Assembly: GCA_001797675.1 (NCBI GenBank)
Contig: MGQB01000017.1
Location: forward strand, 33,214 to 97,213
Reading direction: 5' to 3'
DNA from: Deltaproteobacteria bacterium RBG_13_43_22
GTDB lineage: Bacteria; Desulfobacterota; RBG-13-43-22
Length of the DNA stretch: 64,000 nucleotides
The number at the start of each line of letters is the position of its first letter. The stretch's first letter is position 1. Under the pieces are notes generated by a model. It was not told the origin of the DNA and did no database searches. It saw nothing but the letters and a program-made list of their open reading frames with translations. Below, one piece after another: positions 25,588 through 33,966 of the stretch. The position numbers and the translations under genes were made by a program.

Positions 25588-26424
25588 ATGAGAATAAAGT
25601 GGTTGTTTTTTATGTTATTCTGGTTGTTATTTCATAATGACCCAGCCGTTGCTTCAGACCCTGCTCGGCCTCAGGAAAGGGACCCTATGAAGATCTCTGC
25701 CCGAACCATTGTTAAAACCTTAGGTGAACTGCAATCTTTTGGGAATCGGACCACTTGGGAAAAGCAGGATCAGGTGGCTGACTATCTTTACGGACAGCTT
25801 AAACAATACCAGGAGTTGGAAGTAAATTATCATTTTTATCAGTCAGGGGGAAAAACATGGAAAAACGTGGTGGCCCGCCTTCCGGGAAAAACCGATCCCC
25901 AAACCGCTTATATCTTCTGTGCCCATTACGATTCACACCCTTCTGGCTGGGAATCCCAGCGGTCGGCTCCCGGGGCCGACGATAATGGAACCGGGGTGGC
26001 CGTTTTACTGGAAGGGGCTCGACTCTTATCCGAAGCCCCCGGCAAGGCCACAATCGAATGGGTCTTTTTTTCCAATGAAGAACAGGGACACAAAGGGAGC
26101 CAAGCCTATGTGCAGGAACTCAAGGCCCAGGGCCGCTCCCTTCATGGAGTCGTCAATGTCGATACCATCGGATATACGCAGCCTTCCTTGGTGGCTTGGT
26201 GGGGGGAGAACCAAGAGAAAAATCTCTTCCGGAAAGGGATTAATTTGGCCAAACAGATATTGAAAAGGCCGGTTTATTTTTTTCAAACCGGATTTAAAAA
26301 CCCTAATGAAATTTTGCTGGTCGGTGGGCGTCCGGTCAATGGTTCGTTCGTTGATAAAATATATTCCCGGTTAAAGGGGGCGGATATTGGAGTGAAAAAA
26401 AATATCGGCCCCCAATGTGGTTGA
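25588..26424 (+). CDS. M28-family peptidase, cut by an in-frame TGA
   Basis: A secreted zinc aminopeptidase of the M28 family: signal peptide (IKWLFFMLFWLLFH ... VAS), then metal ligands in AHYDSHPSG, PGADDNGTG, SNEEQGHKGS and NVDTIGY. The frame stops at TGA 26422-26424 after NIGPQCG. The same frame then continues for 61 more codons to TAA 26610, with GDELSFWEKGY and the last metal-ligand region NPHMHSAKDTLD, so the stop removes an essential histidine. Family members often have GWSDxWSFW at this point, so TGG to TGA is the simplest explanation. Selenocysteine readthrough is an alternative because a hairpin follows the TGA. Confidence 0.8.
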   Translation: MRIKWLFFMLFWLLFHNDPAVASDPARPQERDPMKISARTIVKTLGELQSFGNRTTWEKQDQVADYLYGQLKQYQELEVNYHFYQSGGKTWKNVVARLPGKTDPQTAYIFCAHYDSHPSGWESQRSAPGADDNGTGVAVLLEGARLLSEAPGKATIEWVFFSNEEQGHKGSQAYVQELKAQGRSLHGVVNVDTIGYTQPSLVAWWGENQEKNLFRKGINLAKQILKRPVYFFQTGFKNPNEILLVGGRPVNGSFVDKIYSRLKGADIGVKKNIGPQCG

Positions 26425-26610
26425 GGGGATGAATTGTCCTTCTGGGAGAAGGGCTATCAGGCGGTGTTCATCTCTTCTTTATTCAAAAACCCCCACATGC
26501 ACAGCGCGAAGGATACCCTGGATAAAATTAATGCCCAGTATCTTACCAGGGCCGCCCGGGCTATGATTGGACTGATGCGGGATCTGGCCAAAGAAGGAGG
26601 GGCTTCTTAA
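26425..26610 (+). pseudogene. C-terminal continuation of the M28 peptidase
   Basis: This segment is in the same frame as the gene ending at 26424 and encodes GDELSFWEKGYQAVFISSLF, then NPHMHSAKDTLDKINAQYLT and a final helix. It supplies the last conserved His of M28 enzymes. It shows no other disruption, so the break is recent or is read through. Confidence 0.75.
26436..26454 (+). promoter_or_regulatory. Hairpin 11 bases after the M28 in-frame TGA
   Basis: GTCCTTCT pairs with AGAAGGGC (eight pairs, one G-U) around a GGG loop; the loop begins 19 bases after the TGA. Bacterial SECIS elements place a G-containing apical loop about 16-37 bases after UGA, so the geometry is compatible. The sequence is also coding, and a hairpin of this strength can arise by chance. 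Confidence 0.35.
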
Positions 26611-26625
26611 TTTGCCGCAGCTTTT

Positions 26626-27210
26626 TTAATTCCCCTTGGTGGCGGCTCCGCGATTGCCCTCCTGCACCGGAAGGCGTTCCAACCAGGCCTCGTGCCAGAA
26701 GAGAAAACAGGTGCGGTCGCAGCCAGCCCAGTCTTCTTCAATATTAGCCGGAAGTTCACAGAAAACCTCATCCAGAATAACGGTATCCTTGACCTTCAAC
26801 ATGCGCCAGCGGCGTTCGTCAAAGAACCAGTGGATGCGCTTGCGTACGGTATAAATCCCCCCGCAGTATTTTTTCATTTCCACGGTCATAAACCCCAAGC
26901 CTCCGCAACGGCCTTCGGCGTTCAGGGTGTCATTAATTTCCTCCAATGACTTGACGCGGACCCTCTCGCCTCCCTTAAGACCAAGAAGGGGGACCGTTTT
27001 GGAACCCTCTTCTGAGGCACAAACTGCCGCCGCAGGATTTTTCCCCCCCAGCTTGGTTTCCAACTTACGGCGGACAATCAGGGGATCGGTGATGATTTTC
27101 CTGGCTGTATCCAAAAGGTAATGCTGCCGTTTACGCCACCAGAAACCGAACCGGTCGGCAACCGAGATAGGTTCCGGTGAACCATGGGACGCTTGCAGTT
27201 GACAGTTCAT
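26626..27210 (-). CDS. Conserved hypothetical protein, cysteine- and tryptophan-rich
   Basis: I cannot assign a family. The 194-residue protein has an N-terminal part with RKLETKLGGKNP, then a compact C-terminal region: GLKGGERVRVKSLEEINDTL (reminiscent of an SH3-like barrel), GRCGGLGFM, KKYCGGIYTVRK, and a terminal GCDRTCFLFWHEAWLERL. Four Cys in Gly-rich turns could bind metal. AGGAGG lies nine bases before the ATG. It is 44 bases downstream of the B12-dependent radical SAM gene and probably in one operon with it, so a shared biosynthetic role is inferred. Confidence 0.7.
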   Translation of the reverse strand: MNCQLQASHGSPEPISVADRFGFWWRKRQHYLLDTARKIITDPLIVRRKLETKLGGKNPAAAVCASEEGSKTVPLLGLKGGERVRVKSLEEINDTLNAEGRCGGLGFMTVEMKKYCGGIYTVRKRIHWFFDERRWRMLKVKDTVILDEVFCELPANIEEDWAGCDRTCFLFWHEAWLERLPVQEGNRGAATKGN

Positions 27211-27254
27211 AGCGGGAATCCTCCTGTGTTCGAAGTCTGAGAACCTTACCGTTC

Positions 27255-28781
27255 TTAGGCCGACCCTTCCCGCCTACGGCCGGTCCTCTGACGGAGGGCC
27301 CGAACAGCGACCTGTAGGGTACCGAAAAGGCGCCGTTCCAAGGAAGGTGATACCGCGGACAGCCGCCGGGAAAAGATCAGTTGCCCGCTATGGATCATTC
27401 GAGAGATCCAGGGCCTGTTTTTTAGGTTGAATAGATACATAAACTGAAAAACATCGTAAATCGTCTCCTTGACCGCCTGGGGGTAATGGAAGAAATCGGC
27501 ATCCAGGACCGCACCCAGCGGAAAGACCCGGCACTCAAACAGAGAATGGGTTTTCAGGCGGGGGGGCTGATACCTCCGCTTGCCGTTCAACCACCAGTTT
27601 GCGAACCCATATTGATCTTTATATTTTTCGTATATCTCCGTGCCGGGAAAGGGAACCAGAATGGAGGCGATGGCCGGATGGAACTCCCGCAGGTAAGGGG
27701 CCAGTTCTTTCATAAAGGCCAGCGTTATCTTGGTCTCCTCTGTGCCTTCCCAGGGAAAACCGAGGATAAAAAAAACACAAGGATCTATTCCGAATTTTGC
27801 GGTCAGCGGGATGGTTTTCTTGACCATGTCAAGGGTGTGAGGTTTATGGATCCTTTTCAATGTTTCTGGATTGCCGCTCTCCACCCCATAGTCTATCCGG
27901 GTGCAACCGGATCGGGCGGCCAAATCCAGCAACGGTTCATCCAGCGAGTCCACCCGGGTCATCATACTCCAGGTGACGGCCAGTTTACGGTCCATGATCC
28001 CCTGGCAGATCTGCATCATCCGGTCACGGTTCTGGGCCATGGTGTCATCAACGAAATGGAAGTGATCGGTCCCATACTGCCGGGTCACCAGGGTGATTTC
28101 ATCCAGGACATTCCCGGCTGAGCGGAACCGGAACCGTTTACCGAACAGCCCTCCGGCACAATAAGCGCATCGGGCCGGACAACCCCGTGAGCTGAAGAGG
28201 TTTCCAAACAACGGGGCCGGATTTGTTCCCCCATAATCGGCCGGATCAACCAGATGTCTCGCCGGGAAGGGCAGGCTGTCCAGATCGGTAACCAAAGGCC
28301 GATCTTCGTTCCGCTGATAACGACCTTCGGCGTCCACCCAGCTAAGTCCTTTTACCGATTCTTTGGGAATCCGTCCTAAGACGGCCTCGACCGCTTCCAC
28401 CACAGTCGGTTCACCTTCCCCGGCTACAACGGTCTGAAAGCCGTGTAACAAGGGTTCTTCCGGCAAGAGTGTGGCATGGGGTCCGCCAGCGATCAGTTTC
28501 ACCCCGCCGGTCGCCAGGCGCTCGGACAGATCATAGGCTTGGCGAACCAGGGGGGTTACCAAAGTGACTCCCACCACATCCGGATTGATTCGCTGTATCT
28601 CTTCTACGACTTGATCGGCATTCCGTTGGTTGGCTGCGGCACAGGCATCGAGCAAACGGACCTCGAACCCCTGAGGTTCCAGTACGGCGGCCAGCATCAA
28701 TAATCCGGCCGGGCAGGTGGTGTGGCGTTGGGTTTCGGACGGGGGGTAGAGCAGAAGGACGAGACCACGTTCCCGGTTCAT
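27255..28781 (-). CDS. B12-binding radical SAM protein
   Basis: The 508-residue enzyme has an N-terminal cobalamin-binding Rossmann domain (about 1-150: LVLLLYPPSE, GFEVRLLDACAA, GVTLVTPLVRQAYDLS, LIAGGPHAT). A radical SAM barrel follows with the cluster motif CPARCAYC and a HFVDDTMAQNRD strand. A C-terminal region typical of lipid- or natural-product-modifying members ends it. Such enzymes methylate or cyclise unactivated carbons; the substrate is unknown. ATG 28781 has GGGAG eight bases upstream; ATG 28796 would add five residues. It leads an operon with the cysteine-rich hypothetical gene and is divergent from the acetyltransferase gene. Confidence 0.9.
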   Translation of the reverse strand: MNRERGLVLLLYPPSETQRHTTCPAGLLMLAAVLEPQGFEVRLLDACAAANQRNADQVVEEIQRINPDVVGVTLVTPLVRQAYDLSERLATGGVKLIAGGPHATLLPEEPLLHGFQTVVAGEGEPTVVEAVEAVLGRIPKESVKGLSWVDAEGRYQRNEDRPLVTDLDSLPFPARHLVDPADYGGTNPAPLFGNLFSSRGCPARCAYCAGGLFGKRFRFRSAGNVLDEITLVTRQYGTDHFHFVDDTMAQNRDRMMQICQGIMDRKLAVTWSMMTRVDSLDEPLLDLAARSGCTRIDYGVESGNPETLKRIHKPHTLDMVKKTIPLTAKFGIDPCVFFILGFPWEGTEETKITLAFMKELAPYLREFHPAIASILVPFPGTEIYEKYKDQYGFANWWLNGKRRYQPPRLKTHSLFECRVFPLGAVLDADFFHYPQAVKETIYDVFQFMYLFNLKNRPWISRMIHSGQLIFSRRLSAVSPSLERRLFGTLQVAVRALRQRTGRRREGSA

Positions 28782-28796
28782 GATTGCCACTCCCAT

Positions 28797-29073
28797 CGAG
28801 GCGTTTAAACCCCTGGTTGTATTTTTATGGTCAAAATATTAAAAAAGCCTGGCTCAGAAGTCAAGGGGAAAACAATCTCTAAAAATGATTGCTTGCAAAT
28901 GGATTATGAGTTATACAATCTTAAACCGCCTTTTGGAATGACCAAGCTTTTAGATGCTTACTACGTGAATCTGAGAATGTATCGCTAAATATCTTTGATT
29001 AGGGTTAAGCACCTGGCCTCTGACAATTAAAATCTGCTTGCGGCCATTCAGCCTCAACCCAGATCGGCTCCAA
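28797..29073. other. AT-rich divergent intergenic region
   Basis: About 277 bases between the divergent radical SAM and acetyltransferase genes are AT-rich and hold no supported gene. Promoters for both sides are expected here but no strong match stands out. Confidence 0.4.
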
Positions 29074-30288
29074 ATGCCAGTTAAAGACCGCGTTTCTATA
29101 GGGAACCTTGATATCTCCTTGGTAAAGGCACTCGAAGATCTCGATCCTCACGCCACGACCTGGAATGCCCTGGCCTTAAAGGCCCCTCATCATTTGCCGG
29201 ACTTGTCCCACGCCTGGATCTCCTCTTATCTGGAACATCAATTAGAAGCCGGGGAGGATTGGTTTTGTATTTTTGTTCATCATAATTCAACTTTGGTCGG
29301 TGTGCTTCCGGTGATTGTCTCCCCTTTTAAACGAATGGGATTAAATTGTCATAAATTCCGAACTCCCTATAATGACCAAACCGCCTCAGTTGATTTCCTG
29401 GTTAAGCCGGGCATGGAAAAGCAGATTATCCCTTTACTCCTTTCGCAGCTCAAACAAATGCAGCCAGTTTGTTTCTGTTTTGAATTGAGACGACTCCCCG
29501 AATGTTCCCCTACTTTAGCGATTATCAACGATGGCTTAAAAAAATTTTTCCCGGTCTCTACCTTTGACGGCTATGGCTCCTTTGTTAAAATTGAAGGGAG
29601 CTTTGATGAATATAAGGCTCGATTAGGAACCAAATACACCAGGAACCTGCGTCGGCTGGAACGTAAATTATCGGCACTGCCCGGCGTGAAAATTTCCTTT
29701 TTGACAGGGGAATCCTTAACTGAACAAGCATTGTCTCGTTTCATGCAGGTGGAAGCTGCAAGTTGGAAGTGGGCCAAAGGAAGTGCTTTATGTCAATGCG
29801 AATCCTTGGGATTTTTTTATAAGGACCTGACCGACCGATTGGCGAATTTGGGTTGGCTCGAATGGCATTTTCTGGAAGCGGAAGGTAAACTCATTGCCGC
29901 TCACCTGGCCATTCGAGTGAACCGGTCCTTGATCGTCCTCAAAATATGCTACGACGAAGCTTATTCATCTTACTCCCCAGGCACAATTTTGTTTGAAAAG
30001 ATGTTCGAAAGGGCCTTTCATTCAGGGGAGGTAGATGAGGTTAATCTCCTGACTGATTATTCCTGGAACCAGAATTGGCAAGTGAGTAAAAGGCCTTATT
30101 ATAATTTGTATTTGTTCCCTTTTAAGCCTTTGCCCATTATTGCTGGGTATATCCCAATACAAATGCGCCTTAGTTTTCGGCGAGTACCGGCAGTACAAAA
30201 GGTTTACAATATTTGTTCACAGCATCTCCCCTGGGCGGGACAGAAAAGATCTTCAAAAGAAAAAGGGACTGCATTACATATTCTTTAG
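29074..30288 (+). CDS. BioF2-like (CelD-type) GNAT acetyltransferase
   Basis: The 404-residue protein matches the Acetyltransf_6/BioF2-like fold, a double GNAT domain found in polysaccharide and peptide-ligating enzymes. Evidence: an N-terminal GNAT-like half (WISSYLEHQLEAGEDWF ... VGVLPVIVSPF), the linker FDEYKARLGTKYTRNLRRLERKL with its basic run, and a second half with WLEWHFLEAEGKLIAAHLAI and an SYSPGTILFEKMFERAF segment. The acceptor is unknown. ATG 29074 is chosen; an upstream alternative start at 29038 lies in the leader. The gene is more AT-rich than its neighbours and its stop overlaps debris of a YkgJ gene, which hints at a later insertion. Confidence 0.8.
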   Translation: MPVKDRVSIGNLDISLVKALEDLDPHATTWNALALKAPHHLPDLSHAWISSYLEHQLEAGEDWFCIFVHHNSTLVGVLPVIVSPFKRMGLNCHKFRTPYNDQTASVDFLVKPGMEKQIIPLLLSQLKQMQPVCFCFELRRLPECSPTLAIINDGLKKFFPVSTFDGYGSFVKIEGSFDEYKARLGTKYTRNLRRLERKLSALPGVKISFLTGESLTEQALSRFMQVEAASWKWAKGSALCQCESLGFFYKDLTDRLANLGWLEWHFLEAEGKLIAAHLAIRVNRSLIVLKICYDEAYSSYSPGTILFEKMFERAFHSGEVDEVNLLTDYSWNQNWQVSKRPYYNLYLFPFKPLPIIAGYIPIQMRLSFRRVPAVQKVYNICSQHLPWAGQKRSSKEKGTALHIL

Positions 30289-30449
30289 ATAATCTTCCAA
30301 TGTTTTTGGGGAAATAAAGCCGGGCAGGTATGGCGGGCCGCTTCCCTGTTGGCTTGGTCGGTCAGTATGGGCTTAATAAAAGGCCGTTTCCGAAAAGGAC
30401 TGAGTTTAACCTCTTGGATATTGCATTTACCTTTGATTAAAAAGAAATC
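30285..30449 (-). pseudogene. Relic of a YkgJ-family gene (C-terminal part)
   Basis: Read on the minus strand, this gap translates as GKCNIQEVKLSPFRKRPF and then LTDQANREAARHTCPAL, which aligns without gaps to the intact YkgJ protein encoded at 32836-33255 (GRCSIHAVKPDPCRRWPF and LVDQANWETVRNSCPAL). Two of the conserved cysteines are kept. The N-terminal half is missing, so this is a truncated duplicate rather than a gene. Confidence 0.75.
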
Positions 30450-30491
30450 CAAAATCTTGAGCCGGGAAAAACAAGAAAGAAAATTGAATAG
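30434..30491 (+). pseudogene. Relic of the 3' end of the M48/TPR peptidase gene
   Basis: On the plus strand the bases encode KEIQNLEPGKTRKKIE and a stop, which matches the last residues of the M48 protein at 25510-25568 (KEIKNLDPGKTREKK). The nucleotide match is close over about 45 bases. It abuts the YkgJ relic. Confidence 0.65.
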
Positions 30492-30511
30492 AAATCACCC
30501 AAGGGCAGGAT

Positions 30512-31651
30512 ATGTCTGTTATTGATAAGATAAATTTCCTTTACCAGGACCTGCGGCAGTCGGCGGACCGTCAACGGAACGCCAAACAATTCAAGCCGCT
30601 CTATGCATTAGCCTTCCTGACCTATCGATGTACCGGGAATTGTTTGTCCTGTAATATCAGAAAGCGGGAGAAGGGGGATGCAAAGAGAGAGTTGGGAATT
30701 GATGAATGGAGAATGATTGTCGATCGCTTGAAGCAAGGCGGGGTAACCGACCTGGAAATCTTCGGCGGTGATGCCCTGCTGAGAAAAGATGTCCTGTTTG
30801 ATCTTATTGCCTACTGCCGATTGAAAGAAATAGACACCTTTATGCCAACCAACTGTAATCTTTTTGACCGGGATACCGCCCGGCTTCTCGTTGAAAAAGG
30901 GCTGGGCCATATTTACCTTTCCCTGGACGGACCGGCCCAGGCTCATGACCGTCTGAGAGGATTGGAGGGCAGCTATGACCGGGTATCCGAGGCTATTCGG
31001 GAAATCGCCCAATACAAAGGGAAGGGCGCCGGTCCGGAGATCATTGTCAATACCACGATCTCAAACCTCAACTACCGTTATCTAACCCAATTTCTTGAGG
31101 AGATGAAATCCTTACCCATTGATGGCATTAAATTCGGCTACCTGAGTCAGGTACCCGGGCAGGCCGTGCAGGATTCAGCGGTTAACGGGTGCCTTCCTGA
31201 TCCATACTTTGAAAGCCGTGATGAAGAAAGTCTCCTCCTTTCAGGGGAGGAGGCCGGTCAACTTCGTAGGACAATAAAAGCAATATGGAGATCACGAAAA
31301 TCCTATCCATTCCCTATTAATTTGGATGATTTGTTTCTTATCCCCCAAAAGGGATTACAGACGGGTGTATTCCCCCAAAACCCCTGTCTCAGATCCTGCA
31401 TCGAACCGACCGTGACCCCCGATGGAGAAATCTTACCCTGCCCATTCTTCAGTCATTATTCACTCGGCAACCTCCATAAGGAGAATCTGGAAACCATCTG
31501 GGGAAATCCGTCCCATAGGGCCTTTGTCAGGGATCAAAGGGATGGAAAGATAAAAATATGCAACTACTGTAATATGCTGCTGTTTAAAAAAGGGATTAGT
31601 TTGACCATCAAAAATACCATGATCCGGTGGCGATATTCGTTGATCGGTTAA
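30512..31651 (+). CDS. Radical SAM protein with SPASM-like C terminus
   Basis: The 379-residue enzyme has the cluster motif CTGNCLSC near residue 39, LEIFGGDALLRKD for SAM binding, and IYLSLDGPAQAHDRLRG. A C-terminal auxiliary-cluster region follows: CLRSCIEPTVTPDGEILPC, GNLHKENLETIWGNP and ICNYCNM. SPASM enzymes modify peptides or small molecules and anchor extra [4Fe-4S] clusters through these cysteines. No precursor peptide gene is evident nearby. The start follows AAGGGCAGGATATG. It lies just after gene debris and 32 bases before the Tat-exported DUF362 gene, with which it is probably cotranscribed. Confidence 0.88.
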   Translation: MSVIDKINFLYQDLRQSADRQRNAKQFKPLYALAFLTYRCTGNCLSCNIRKREKGDAKRELGIDEWRMIVDRLKQGGVTDLEIFGGDALLRKDVLFDLIAYCRLKEIDTFMPTNCNLFDRDTARLLVEKGLGHIYLSLDGPAQAHDRLRGLEGSYDRVSEAIREIAQYKGKGAGPEIIVNTTISNLNYRYLTQFLEEMKSLPIDGIKFGYLSQVPGQAVQDSAVNGCLPDPYFESRDEESLLLSGEEAGQLRRTIKAIWRSRKSYPFPINLDDLFLIPQKGLQTGVFPQNPCLRSCIEPTVTPDGEILPCPFFSHYSLGNLHKENLETIWGNPSHRAFVRDQRDGKIKICNYCNMLLFKKGISLTIKNTMIRWRYSLIG

Positions 31652-31683
31652 AAGGGTAAAAATTCCATCAACCCTTTAAAGGA

Positions 31684-32841
31684 GTGGTCACTATTAATCG
31701 GCGGAATTTTATTTTTGCGTTATTGGCCTGCCTGGGGGCTTTTAGGTTAAAGGCTTCCCGCGCCTATCCCGGGGAAATAAAAAAGACATTGGACGGTCTG
31801 CCCAATTTTTCCGGACGGGGAAGTAAAGGGGGAAAAGAAGAGGCCCGGCTTATTGCCCTAAGATTAAAAAGGTCATTTTTGTGGGACGGCGCTACCCGTC
31901 CCTATGTGGATTCAATCAGTCAGGAATCCGTACAAGAAATGATCGGGGAGGGGATTAAGCGTCTTACCGGAATGAAAGAAGCCAGAGCCGCCTGGCGGTC
32001 TTTGTTCAGCTACCATAAGGGAGAACGGGTCTTGATCAAACCGAATTTCAATTGGATGGATTGTGAATTTAAGAAGATCATCACTTCTCCGCAGGTCGTC
32101 AACGGCCTTATCCGGGGACTAACCCAATACCTGGGAATCAAGGAAAAGGATATATACCTTTATGATGTCTCGAGAACGATCCCGGATTTTTACCGAAAAA
32201 AGATTTTTTTTAATATCCATTTTGTGGGATTACCGGTTTCAACCTTTCAAAGAGGGCGAAGGAAATTTTTTGGGGACCTGACCAGCCCTTCCAACAAAAA
32301 AATCGGGACCGCTTTTCCGGTGAAGGGAAAAGACGGGGAAGAGCTCAGGTGTTATTTGCCCCGGATTGTGTCATCAGGGGATCATTTGATTAATCTCCCC
32401 ATACTGAAAGCCCACCCCTTTCTTCTCTTTTCCGGGGCGATGAAAAATCATTTTGGAAGCCTCTCTTTTGAAAACGGGACGACCAGTCCGGAACCCTTCC
32501 ACGGGAACCATATCAATCAGTACATCGTTGATGTCAATGCCCATCAGCATCTGGCGGGCATTACCAGACTGGTGATCTGTGACGCCCTGGCCGGAACCTG
32601 GAGTGATGATCGTTTCGGTGATCCGGAGGTGTTTAAGACCTTCGGGGATGCTCACCCCTCCTCTCTGTTTTTTTCCAGAGATTCTTTGGTCATGGACCTT
32701 TATTTAAAAGAGATCGTCAAAAAGGAAAGGGAAAGCCGGGGTCTCCTCCCCTTAAGGTCGGATGGGTTTCTTGCCTTGGCCCAAAAGATATTTTTCGGGC
32801 ATGAATCTCTGACGTTTAAAAGCAGGTTTATAGAATTATAA
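31684..32841 (+). CDS. Tat-exported DUF362 protein
   Basis: The 385-residue protein starts with a twin-arginine leader (NRRNFIFALLACLGAF) and then the DUF362 fold: GERVLIKPNFNWMDC, IITSPQVVNGLIRGL, DHLINLPILKAHPF, FSGAMKNHFGSL and RLVICDALAGTW. DUF362 proteins are common in anaerobes and of unsettled function. The ferredoxin motifs seen in some members are absent. The start is ambiguous: GTG 31684 is the only usual start codon but overlaps the GGAG ribosome site. Its stop shares a palindromic TTATAA with the convergent YkgJ gene. A second DUF362 gene lies at 46344. Confidence 0.85.
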   Translation: MVTINRRNFIFALLACLGAFRLKASRAYPGEIKKTLDGLPNFSGRGSKGGKEEARLIALRLKRSFLWDGATRPYVDSISQESVQEMIGEGIKRLTGMKEARAAWRSLFSYHKGERVLIKPNFNWMDCEFKKIITSPQVVNGLIRGLTQYLGIKEKDIYLYDVSRTIPDFYRKKIFFNIHFVGLPVSTFQRGRRKFFGDLTSPSNKKIGTAFPVKGKDGEELRCYLPRIVSSGDHLINLPILKAHPFLLFSGAMKNHFGSLSFENGTTSPEPFHGNHINQYIVDVNAHQHLAGITRLVICDALAGTWSDDRFGDPEVFKTFGDAHPSSLFFSRDSLVMDLYLKEIVKKERESRGLLPLRSDGFLALAQKIFFGHESLTFKSRFIEL

Positions 32842-33255
32842 AATCCGGTTTTTTAAATAATCGTCCAGGGTCTTGAACGGGGCCAGAGCCGGGCAGGAAT
32901 TGCGGACCGTTTCCCAATTGGCTTGGTCGACCAGCATGGGGGGGAAAAAAGGCCACCTCCGGCAAGGATCGGGCTTAACGGCATGGATGCTGCATCGCCC
33001 TTCCTGGGAGAAATAACAATAACCGTCTTCCCGGGTATGGATATAAATCCGGCCGTTTTTTTCAAGACAAAATTTTTCCAGAAATTCCCGGGGAGACAAA
33101 TTTAAGAATATGGCGATGCGGTCGATTTCTTCCTGCGTCAGATAGATCCCCCCCTCGCCCTGACAGCAAGTCCCGCATTGGGTGCATTCAAACCGCTCCA
33201 TGGCCTGCTTAAAAAACTCTTCCTGGGAGGGGGGATATTTGATTTTTTCATCCAT
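32836..33255 (-). CDS. YkgJ-family cysteine cluster protein
   Basis: The 139-residue protein has the zinc/iron-chelating YkgJ pattern: FECTQCGTCCQGEGG near residue 22, GYCYFSQEGRCSIHAVKPDPCRRWPF near 80-100 and a last Cys in NSCPAL. Its partners in other genomes are diverse and its reaction unknown. ATG 33255 has GAGGG close upstream; a TTG four codons earlier is possible. It converges with the DUF362 gene and overlaps it by six bases. A truncated paralogue lies at 30285-30449. Confidence 0.87.
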   Translation of the reverse strand: MDEKIKYPPSQEEFFKQAMERFECTQCGTCCQGEGGIYLTQEEIDRIAIFLNLSPREFLEKFCLEKNGRIYIHTREDGYCYFSQEGRCSIHAVKPDPCRRWPFFPPMLVDQANWETVRNSCPALAPFKTLDDYLKNRIL

Positions 33256-33444
33256 AAAGACCCTCAAAGCTCCCTATTGGGCAAAGTCATCAAATATACT
33301 TTGGGATTTTGGGGGCAGGTTGTCAAGCGGAAAACCGTGGTCTGGGAATCGTTTGTGAGGAAAACCCAAAAAGAATAGGGGCTTTCCATCTTCTTCTCTT
33401 TTTGGTATACAGAAACCATATTTATTGAGGATTCAGAGAGGAGA

Positions 33445-33798
33445 ATGCTTGCTATGGGTCGCATGACTTTCGGACCAGGCCGTCGTTCCCGAAGGGAAAA
33501 CAAACCAGGTCAACCTGGAAATAAAACCATCAAGGAAATCGTCGAGGGAATCCGGGCCGGTACGCTCTCTAAGGACAATTACCGGGAACGTTCTCTGACC
33601 CTTCACGGGTTAATCTGCGCCCGATGCGGCCGTGAATTTACCTCGGCGCAGAGACAGCTTTTGACGGTCCACCACAAGGACGGAAACCACCTCAATAACC
33701 CGCCGGACGGAAGCAATTGGGAAAATCTTTGTGCTTATTGCCATGAAGATATCCATTCCCGGGAATTATTGGGAGAATATCTGAAGGGAAAAAAATGA
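33445..33798 (+). CDS. YajD-type HNH nuclease
   Basis: The 117-residue protein has a basic N terminus and an HNH domain with CARCGREF, VHHKDGNHLNN, NWENLCAYCHEDIHS: two CxxC zinc knuckles and the HNH catalytic triad, as in YajD. It may cut nucleic acid, but a physiological role is not established. GAGAGGAGA sits just before ATG 33445; ATG 33454 is an alternative start. It is flanked by a repeat-rich gap. Confidence 0.88.
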   Translation: MLAMGRMTFGPGRRSRRENKPGQPGNKTIKEIVEGIRAGTLSKDNYRERSLTLHGLICARCGREFTSAQRQLLTVHHKDGNHLNNPPDGSNWENLCAYCHEDIHSRELLGEYLKGKK

Positions 33799-33966
33799 AG
33801 CACGAAGCACGAAATCCGAAATTCGAAACAAATTCAAATGGCCAAAGCATAAAAACTAAAATAAATAAAAATAAGAAGCAGAGAGCGTCTTGAACATTCT
33901 ATTTTTAAACAGTATTTTTATCTCTGATTTCGGATTTCGAAATTCGGATTTCGAATTTTCCCGTCC
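33799..33966. repeat. Dispersed repeat with GAAATCCGAAATTCGAAA and its inverse
   Basis: CACGAAGCACGAAATCCG, then GAAATTCGAAACAAATTC, are mirrored 100 bases later by GATTTCGGATTTCG and AAATTCGGATTTCGAA. The block fills the whole gap before the ABC-F gene and can form a long imperfect stem. Pieces occur at 42708-42750 and 57160-57345. Confidence 0.6.

Noticed and set aside
31693..31695. ATT as start codon of the first DUF362 gene
   Set aside because: Spacing from GGAG is good and the Tat motif follows at once, but ATT starts are very rare; GTG 31684 is kept with a caveat.
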